DNA of 64,000 bases, from assembly GCA_025531455.1 (NCBI GenBank), contig JAMYHL010000005.1, forward strand, positions 992,001 through 1,056,000. Direction: 5' to 3'. Positions 57,384-64,000 of this stretch are shown here, one piece after another. This stretch comes from Apiotrichum sp. Y4204 (lineage: Eukaryota > Basidiomycota > Tremellomycetes > Trichosporonales > Trichosporonaceae). How positions within the stretch are numbered: the stretch's first letter is position 1; each line of letters begins with the position of its first letter. The notes under the pieces are model-generated. The model saw only the letters and a list, made by a program, of their open reading frames with translations. It made no database searches and had not been told where the DNA came from. A program made the position numbers and the translations under genes.

Positions 57384-60300
57384 ATGGCCCCGCCCGAGGA
57401 CTCTGCGCAGCGCACGTCCCCGGCGGGGGGCAGGCGCACGGGATGGCGTGAGTAGAGAGAAGTGTCATGTCGTAAGATGGTGCTGACACCATAGCCATGC
57501 CTATCGAGTAAGAGCGCACTTGATATCTCCATCCACATCATTACTGACCCCCAGTGACTCGACATCCATACTCTCGCCGTTTCTCAGCAACCTGCCGTCC
57601 ATGTCGTCCGGCATCTCGAGCCTTAAGGGTCTCCTCCCACTCGCCCCGTCGCCCAGGGCCGAGGCGGCGACAGAAGACACGTTCGCAGCATGGCAGGACG
57701 CCGACCTCGGTGATGGCCGGCAGCGGTGAGTTATTGTCTGCTCGCGAGCGCTTCTGACAGCAGCCTTCTTCTCCTCTGCACGCCCATGCACGCGCTGCAG
57801 GTCTTTGCCTTTCACTCGGGCGCCATCCCGGACGACCAGAGCGAGGAGGCGTTCCCCGCCCCAGACGAGGTGGCGTCCGTCCCGTCCATCGCGTACGATC
57901 CGGACGTGGAGACAACTGGTCTTCCTGGGGTCAAGCCCAGCACGCCAAAGGAAGAGCGCGCACTCGCCGCCCACATCCTGGACCGTGCGCTGTGGGCCGA
58001 CCGCGGGCCAGTGGTCGCGCTGATGTGAGTCGAGTTATCAAGATCCCCTAGTCTAACTCGCAGTGTCCAGTCCCCCGTACCGAGTCGCGCAGCGCAGGGC
58101 CAATTGGCCCTCGTGCTTGTGAGCCTCAAAGCAGGCAAGGCGTTTCGCCGACTCGACCTCGGGTCCGGCGTCGCCGCCGCCGTGTCCTCGTCGCGTCGAG
58201 TCATTGTTGTTGTACGTCATCCGAGGTGGTCTCCCTCTAACTCCAGGCCACATCCCACCCCACACCCACAATACACGTCCTCGACGCGCATCTCGCAAAC
58301 GTCCACCCGCCCATCGCACACCTCCCGGTCAACCCCCAGACGCAGCTGCCCATTGCCAGTGTCTCGGGACGCCTCCTCGCGTACGCCACCCGTGAGGCGC
58401 CGGCAGTTCCTGGTCGCGAGGGCTTGGGTTCTATCGTAGCAGCGACCAGTGCGCCCCTGCGCGCTGTGAGTGCCGCTTCCCCATCACCCCAGTCGCCGCC
58501 CCCGACGACGCAGGGCGCGCTCCTCTCCTCGGCGGTGGAGATAGGCGGCGGCGTAGCTCGCGGTGTGTGGTCGGGCCTCAAGATGGGCGCTCGGATGGCT
58601 AACGATCGGCTCGCGCAAAGCGCACCCTCAGAACGCGGAGATGTCCTGCCTCCTGGGGATAGTCTCTCTCCCGTTGAAGGCCCAGAGAGCAGGTCCGTAG
58701 AGGACGGTATGGTGAACCCGCTCTCGCCCCACCCGGCAGGCGGCGTGTGGGTCAAGATTGTGGACTTCTTCCCTAGCAGCTCGGAGGCGGAGATCATCGC
58801 CCACTTCCGCCTCCCGCCATCGCGCGCGCTTGTCGCGCCGATTCCGTCGCAGGGTGGACGGAATGCCGCACATAGAGAGTACCCTGTGGCCCTCCTCTCG
58901 TTCTCTCCTGATGGATCTCGCCTCTTCGCTGCCGCCGCCGACGGCCGCAACTTCCACATTCTCGATGTCCGGCCCCGTGCGGCAACGCGTCGCGGTGGCT
59001 GCCGCGGGGAGGTCTGGGACACGTACGTCCTCCGCCGCGGCAACACGTCTGCGGATGTACGCTCCGTCGCGTGGTCCCAGGACGAGCGGTGGATTGCGGT
59101 CGGGACTGGCAAGGGCACTGTTCGTGAGTAGATGAAGTTTCGGAGTAGTTCTCCCCGGCTCACATGCAGATGTCTTCCCCATCTCGCCTGCTGGGGGAAA
59201 GCCCACGGCGCTCAGTCATGCCAGCGTCAAGATCACCAACCCTCTGCAGCTCGAGCAGCTGTCGATCGAGGTTACGCCGTTTGCGCGCCTGCGGCCTCCG
59301 CGTCCGGCATCGTCGGACGACCTGCCTAGCAAAGCAGACGAGGCGAAGGCGAGCTCGTTTGCGACTGCTGCATTTGTCGCCTCGCGCCGGCATCCAGTGA
59401 CGGGCGGCCTGTGCCAGGACGTCGTGATCTACCGCCCGGGAATTGGGCAGATGGAGCTCGCGCGCCTGACCGCGCATGCGAGGCCGAACCCACCGCCTGC
59501 CGCTGACGCGCGTCGCGGGAGCAACCTCACGAACATGATGCGCGAAAAGGCGGGGCTGGTACCCGATGGCGACCTCGCAGTGGAGCAGGGGCTCAAGGCC
59601 CGGTGGGCACTTCCGCTCGGCCAGGGTGCGAGCGAGGCGCCGGTGCTGCCAAAGGGTAAGATACCAGTGGCGAAGGCGCCAGCGGCGCCAGCTACCCGGA
59701 AGTTCAAGTCGCGGAGCCTGTACCACGCCGAAATACGCACACATACGAGCAACCCGCGCATCCTTCCGACGTCCATCTACCTCTCGCGCCAGATCGACTT
59801 TTTCGCGGCCGTGCCAACCGACGAGTTCTCGCCGCTCTCCGTCCTCGACAAGGTTGCGCGCGCCGGGCGGCTCTCATTCCGCCCTGAAGTCGAGGTGCAC
59901 CCGCCCAACGCTGACGCGCGATCGTTTGACGAACCTCTCAACACCGCACTGCACAGCGTCATGGAATCGCGACGGCTCACGCCCCAGCTCCCACAGCTGC
60001 CCAACGGGTCACCGGCAAAGGGCTCGCCGTTCTGGTCCTCGATCCCGATCCGGAATGTGGCCGCGAACCTGGGCGAAGGGATGGACCGCGTGCGGCGAGA
60101 GTATGCACGTGCGCAGCGGCGGCGCGCAAGCGCTCAGCAGGGCTCAAGCTTTGAGGACCATCCGCGCCGGAGCGACGAGAGCGAGGACGCGACGAGCTCG
60201 CCGTCGTCGCTCATACCGCACACGGACGGAGAGGACGAATGGGGCGAGCTGTGGGAGGACGAGTACCGCCGCGCAGTGGAGGACGACGGGCCGGACGACC

Positions 60301-60389
60301 TCGTGCTCGGGCTGTTAGACGAGGAGGAGGAGGAGCGGCGTAAGTGGGAGCGCCGGCAGAAGGACCTGGAGAGCGAGTATCAGAAGTAA
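57384..60389 (+). CDS. BCAS3-like WD40/beta-propeller protein
   Basis: Homologue of BCAS3, a propeller protein that in animals binds phosphoinositides at forming autophagosomes with PHAF1. Exons 57384-57447, 57495-57507 (13 nt), 57555-57725, 57764-58024, 58064-58211, 58247-59123 and 59170-60389 give 917 aa. First blade: RLLLLCTPMHALQVFAF. Later blades include QLALVLVSLKAGKAFRRL, TIHVLDAHLANVHPPIAHLPVN and SGRLLAYATR. The BCAS3/ATG18-type signature follows: VDFFPSSSEAEIIAHF, then LLSFSPDGSRLFAAAADG and HILDV, then SVAWSQDERWIAVGTGKGTV. The C-terminal part contains PTSIYLSRQIDFFAAVP and an acidic, Arg-rich end. The acceptor of exon 4 could be 3 nt upstream. The 13-nt microexon is inferred from phase. 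Confidence 0.85.
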
Positions 60390-60764
60390 TGAAGACGGGA
60401 GCTGGGGCGCTTTTTCTTGTTCTTGCTGCATTTCAAAGTCATAAAGCACAAACACATCCATAGCTATAACAACAGTAACAATAACAATACCAATACCAAT
60501 CCCGCATTCAGTCCAGTCATTGTACGCCGTATCGTGTCATGTACGAGTGTGCCCATTGAAGCAGAGAGTCCCAAGGTAGTTGTGGTCGTGTGCGTCGTTT
60601 GCCACCTGCCACTTGGCCACTGTGTCGGCCGAAAGTGAGCGCAAGCTGCCACAAATGGATCTGAGGGAACCAACCTCCACTCTTGTCCGTGTCCTGATCC
60701 TGTCTCCTTGTCCATCTCCAACTCGACACACATCTCTTATCCTCTCACCACACCACACACCACA
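60390..60764. promoter_or_regulatory. Region between BCAS3-like and CCDC124-like genes
   Basis: 375 bp with an AAC/ATA-rich stretch near 60465-60500 (BCAS3-like 3' end) and a CT/CA-rich leader before 60765. No coding signal. Confidence 0.5.
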
Positions 60765-61842
60765 ATGCCACCAAACAAGGGCGGAAACTCGAAGAAGGAG
60801 GCCGGGCGCGCGCGCAAGGCCGAGAACGAGGTAGGTAGGCGAAGCTGCGGCGGTGGCACCGTAGCGGAGGAAGCGTTGGCCCGGAAGCGCCCTATTTACC
60901 CTTGCCTCCGGCCCCCGGAGCCCGCTCCTCGCCACTACCTATAGCGGAGACTGACCCTCCACAGAACAAGAAGGCGGCCGAGGCGGACCGCGCCAAGGAG
61001 GCGCGCGAGGCCGACAAGTGGAAGCAGGGAGGTAAGCGGCCCAGCCATACTTTCTCTGACATTCAGCAAAGGGCGCGAGTAAAGCGGACGCCGCCGCAGC
61101 CAAGCAGGCCGAAGCGGCGGCGAAGAAGGCCGAGCGCGAGGCGCTCCTCGCTGCTGAGGAGGCGTCTTTGCCGAGCAAGGCCAAGGCGGCCCCCAAGGCC
61201 GGGAAGAAGGGCGGCGCTTCAGCTTCGGGAGTCAAGACGAACGCGGGGGTAGCGGCGTTCCGGACCGACGACCCCGTCGGCGTGCGCCGCGAGGAGGGGC
61301 GCGCGGTGCCTGAATTCTCGGCTGTCGGCGTCGAGGATATGCTCGAGGCGATGGAGATTGTGCATGAGCGCACGGACGGGAGCGCCATGGGTCAGAAGGT
61401 GTGTAGGGGGGGGGGGGGAGGGGAGGGATTAGATTGTGCTAACGGATTCTTTAGGCGGCGGGGATCGAACGACACCCCGAGCGCAGGTACAAGGCTGCGT
61501 TTGAGGCGTATCTCGAGCGCGAGCTGCCGCAGCTCAAGGAAGACGTGAGTGGTTTGGAGATGGAATGAGATGGAATGGGGCGGGCGCTGACGCGAAAATC
61601 CCTGGTTCTCTCCGCTGTTGATCTCTGAATTTCTGAATCTCCCGTTCTCATTTCAGCGCCCGGGACTCCGCCAGAACCAGATGCGCGAGATCCTGCACAA
61701 GCAGTTCCAGAAGGCGCCCGAGAACCCGTTCAACCAGGTCACGATGGCGTACAATGCGTCCAAGGAGGAGCGCCTCGAGGGCCTCAAGAACACAATGGCG
61801 GCCCGCGAGGCAAAGTACCGCGTCAACAATGATGAGGACTAG
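60765..61842 (+). CDS. CCDC124/Lso2-like ribosome-associated coiled-coil protein
   Basis: Family members bind idle 80S ribosomes at the tRNA/mRNA channel and help recovery from dormancy. Exons 60765-60830, 60965-61031, 61067-61398, 61455-61544 and 61657-61842 give 246 aa. The N terminus MPPNKGGNSKKEAGRARKAEN matches the family start. A long Ala/Lys/Glu coiled coil covers about residues 20-90. The C-terminal conserved region contains GIERHPERRYKAAFEAYLE and LPQLKED, then PGLRQNQMREILHKQF and ENPFNQVTMAYN, the most diagnostic part. All splice sites are standard GT/AG with consistent phase. It is convergent with ADE8. Confidence 0.92.
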
Positions 61843-62247
61843 GCTGGGCGCCGGGCGCTGGGCCGTCGGCCTGGAGCTTGAAGTTGGGGAGAGGAGAAGC
61901 GGGTTGTGATGAGTGATAATGGCGGCGACGGGCGGCGATAGGGAGTTTGGATCTCCAGAGCTAAGTACTTGAGCCGTACTGTTCCTCGCCCACACCGATC
62001 CTCCCCGATATACAGTATACACCGCATGCATACGTGCGTCTGAAGCAGTGTGGTGGCCAGTGTGTAGAGTGTTCCGGGCATGAGGCGATGGGCGCGTTAT
62101 ACCAAACGACAACCCCGGCTAGAGTGCCAAGAGACTCGCTCGCCGCCGCGACGGTCAACACCCTGCAGCTCGCAACTCGCCGTCGCGCATCCGCCGCCCG
62201 CTCGCAATCTATCATGCAATCCATGAGCCCTATGACATTGACAACAA
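61843..62247. other. Convergent CCDC124/ADE8 intergenic region
   Basis: 405 bp between two stop codons. No coding signal, repeats or structured RNA recognised. Confidence 0.5.
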
Positions 62248-63108
62248 CTACTCCTTGACGGCAAGCTTTTCGAGCTTGTCCGCGGCGTCCGCGACGCTCT
62301 CCTTCTCCACCTTGTTCTCCTTCTCTCCCTCCCCCTCCCCCTCGCCCTTCTCCAGCTCCTCAAGCACCATCTTGGTACCCTCGACAATAATCTCGTGCTC
62401 GACGGCATGTATCCTCTCCTCGAGGTCCGCGAGCTTATCCCCCTTACGAATCGGCACCTTGCGGACAATGAGCGGCTCGCCGCGGTCCACCTCCTTGATG
62501 ACGCGATGGACCATGACGCCCGTATTCTCCACCTCTCCCGCCTCGTACGCCTCGAGCGCGCGAGGAATGGCATTCGCGCCGTCAAACGCACCGGGGAGCG
62601 CGGGGTGGAGGTTGATGCACGGGATCGGGAAACGCTGCTTCTCAGGTGGGGGAGGCAGGCGGTCGCTGCCCTCTGGCGCTTGAGGAAGAGGGGGCATGGA
62701 TGCCGGTTCTGGTGGGGGAGTCGTGCCGTTCAAAATGTCCAGGAACGCGTCGGAGAGAATATGCATCCACCCAGCGAGGACGACGACGTCGGGGCGGGAG
62801 AGGAGGACGCGGCGCGCGACTTCGGCATCGTACGCCTCCCGTCCGCCGGGGTTGCGGTTCGTAAATGTCTTGAGGGCGCATACTGAGGCTGGAACGGGAG
62901 GGTCGGAGCGCGCGGCGCGTTCCAGCCCATAGGCGCCGGACCGCGACGAGAGGACATAGGTCACCTTTGCGTTTGGCAGGGCGGGCGTGCCGCACGCGTC
63001 GAGGATCGCTTGGAGGTTCGAGCCTGGTGTGAGATGGATAGAGAAGGAAGACTTACCCGAGCCGGAGATGAGGACGGTGATGCGCTTTGTGCGCGTGGGC
63101 GGAGTCAT
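62248..63108 (-). CDS. ADE8: Phosphoribosylglycinamide formyltransferase
   Basis: Transfers a formyl group from 10-formyl-tetrahydrofolate to GAR, the third step of purine synthesis. Exons 63023 down to 62248 and 63057-63108 are split by a 33-nt intron (63024-63056); spliced length is 275 aa. Removing the intron restores the phosphate-binding loop ISGSGSNLQAI at residues 14-24. Other landmarks are VVVLAGWMHILS, the catalytic motif INLHPALPG (Asn, His) and GVMVHRVIKEVDRGEPL (catalytic Asp). A Pro-rich insert separates the WMHIL and INLHP elements. The C-terminal acidic Glu/Lys tail is longer than in bacterial PurN. The intron is stop-free and a multiple of three, so the unspliced message also reads through. 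Confidence 0.93.
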   Translation of the reverse strand: MTPPTRTKRITVLISGSGKSSFSIHLTPGSNLQAILDACGTPALPNAKVTYVLSSRSGAYGLERAARSDPPVPASVCALKTFTNRNPGGREAYDAEVARRVLLSRPDVVVLAGWMHILSDAFLDILNGTTPPPEPASMPPLPQAPEGSDRLPPPPEKQRFPIPCINLHPALPGAFDGANAIPRALEAYEAGEVENTGVMVHRVIKEVDRGEPLIVRKVPIRKGDKLADLEERIHAVEHEIIVEGTKMVLEELEKGEGEGEGEKENKVEKESVADAADKLEKLAVKE

Positions 63109-63503
63109 CGTGGATGGGATAGAGTAGGGTGGATGTTGAGCTCGAGGTCGAGATTGAGCATCGGGCTCGAGCATCTTATCTCTCTGACGAGCAAGAGGAG
63201 ATTTCCGGGACATGGCATTCTCAACTTTCCTGGCAGGCAATAAAATGACGTGTAAAAAACAGCTGGCGTGGCGAAAAGAGGTTGATAAGCCCCGCCCCAC
63301 CACCGAGCCACACTGGCGTACTTCGAGCTCGAAGTGCTCGATGCGATTCGGTCCTCTTTCGCGATCTTTCATGTCCCGCTGGCCATCGCACACCGCACTC
63401 GGCACGTAGAAACACAGGAACACAAGAACACAAGAACACATACCCATACACATACCCACTCACACGCGCCCCCACCTCCGACGTCCCCGTTCCGTTTCGC
63501 GCC
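63109..63503. promoter_or_regulatory. Divergent ADE8/His-rich gene promoter region
   Basis: 395 bp between divergent starts. ACACAAGAAC and ACCCATACA-type short repeats lie at 63414-63460, in the leader of the plus-strand gene. No Bas1-like TGACTC site seen. Confidence 0.5.
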
Positions 63504-64000
63504 ATGGGCCGCTCCAAGCCGCGCACGAACAAGCGCCCGCCGCCAAAGCCTGCGCGCCGCGACGCCGCTGCGCCCCCTCCGCTCCCGAGTCCCGCCCCCG
63601 CGCTCCCGGACACGCCGCCCCACTCCCACCCCCACGCCCACGGACACGCTCATACCCACTCTCACCCCCACACACACGCACACGGACACACCCCCGCCGC
63701 CCCCGATGCCCCTGGCGGCCCCGGGCGCTCGCCGAGCCGCAGCCGCGCACCGCCGTTTGCAGGTTTCGATCCGGGGTTCGCGCTCCTCCCCTCTGCGAGC
63801 GGGCTCGACCCCTCGGACCCCGAGTTCCCCTCGGCGTTTCGGCACTGGACGTCGAGCGCGCTCTCCCAGCTCGGCCAGCTGCCCCGCCTCACGCCGAACC
63901 AGCTCAGTGCCATCGCAGGAGCGGCGGCGGGGATCGGCGACGCGTCGCTCTTCAGCGCGGCGGCGGCTGCCGGCGGCGTCGGGATAGGCGCGGCTGCTAA
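63504..64000 (+). CDS. His/Pro-rich protein of unknown function, C-terminal part outside window
   Basis: The frame is open from the ATG at 63504 to the window end, at least 165 codons with strong coding bias. The N terminus is basic (MGRSKPRTNKRPPPKPARRD). A 23-residue stretch alternates His with small residues (HSHPHAHGHAHTHSH and more), a possible metal-binding segment. Then comes an Ala/Gly/Leu-rich part with a possible helical motif (FRHWTSSALSQLGQL, then LTPNQLSAIAGAAAGIGD). I recognise no domain in the visible part; a folded or DNA-binding domain could lie beyond the window. Confidence 0.65.
   Translation, partial: MGRSKPRTNKRPPPKPARRDAAAPPPLPSPAPALPDTPPHSHPHAHGHAHTHSHPHTHAHGHTPAAPDAPGGPGRSPSRSRAPPFAGFDPGFALLPSASGLDPSDPEFPSAFRHWTSSALSQLGQLPRLTPNQLSAIAGAAAGIGDASLFSAAAAAGGVGIGAAA

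Overview
The window looks like nuclear DNA of a basidiomycete yeast, most likely a tremellomycete and possibly Trichosporonales; the lineage is inferred from gene content and gene architecture, not from a marker gene. Support: GC-rich genes with strong G/C third positions, many very short introns (33 to about 110 nt) with GTGAGT/GTAAGT donors and CTAAC/CTGAC-type branch sites, pyrimidine-rich promoters, and eukaryotic genes such as exocyst SEC3, NAA38, a velvet regulator, an FG nucleoporin, BCAS3, CCDC124, ADE8 and pirin. There are no operons, ribosome-binding sites, CRISPR arrays, insertion sequences, rRNA genes or convincing tRNA genes.

Layout. 1-3.7 kb: the 5' part of a DHA2-type MFS transporter (minus) diverging from a mitochondrial inner membrane protease-like S26 peptidase (plus). 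3.7-16.3 kb: a gene-poor tract of lower GC with one recognisable gene, a seven-exon velvet-domain regulator (7503-9034, minus) that no single reading frame reveals. 16.3-21.9 kb: SEC3 (minus) diverging from NAA38 (plus). 22.3-24.1 kb: a Gln/Pro-repeat single-pass membrane protein. 24.1-29.5 kb: non-coding and rich in short tandem repeats. 29.5-33.0 kb: a disordered nuclear-type protein, then two small divergent paralogous Myb/SANT-like proteins. 33.5-46.4 kb: pirin, an omega-like glutathione transferase, an unknown 274-aa protein, a ZIP zinc transporter and an FxFG nucleoporin with an N-terminal membrane anchor. 47.2-54.2 kb: three low-complexity proteins of unknown function. 57.4-64 kb: BCAS3-like WD40 protein, CCDC124/Lso2-like protein, ADE8 (GAR formyltransferase), and the start of a His-rich unknown protein running off the window.

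The genes do not form a single pathway. They are mostly housekeeping functions (secretion, N-terminal acetylation, nuclear pore, purine synthesis, ribosome-associated and autophagy factors) mixed with fast-evolving low-complexity proteins. The best candidates for something undescribed are the transmembrane FG nucleoporin with POM121-like architecture, the divergent Myb/SANT pair, and the velvet regulator with its large arginine/serine insert, microexon and about 7.3 kb of empty upstream DNA.
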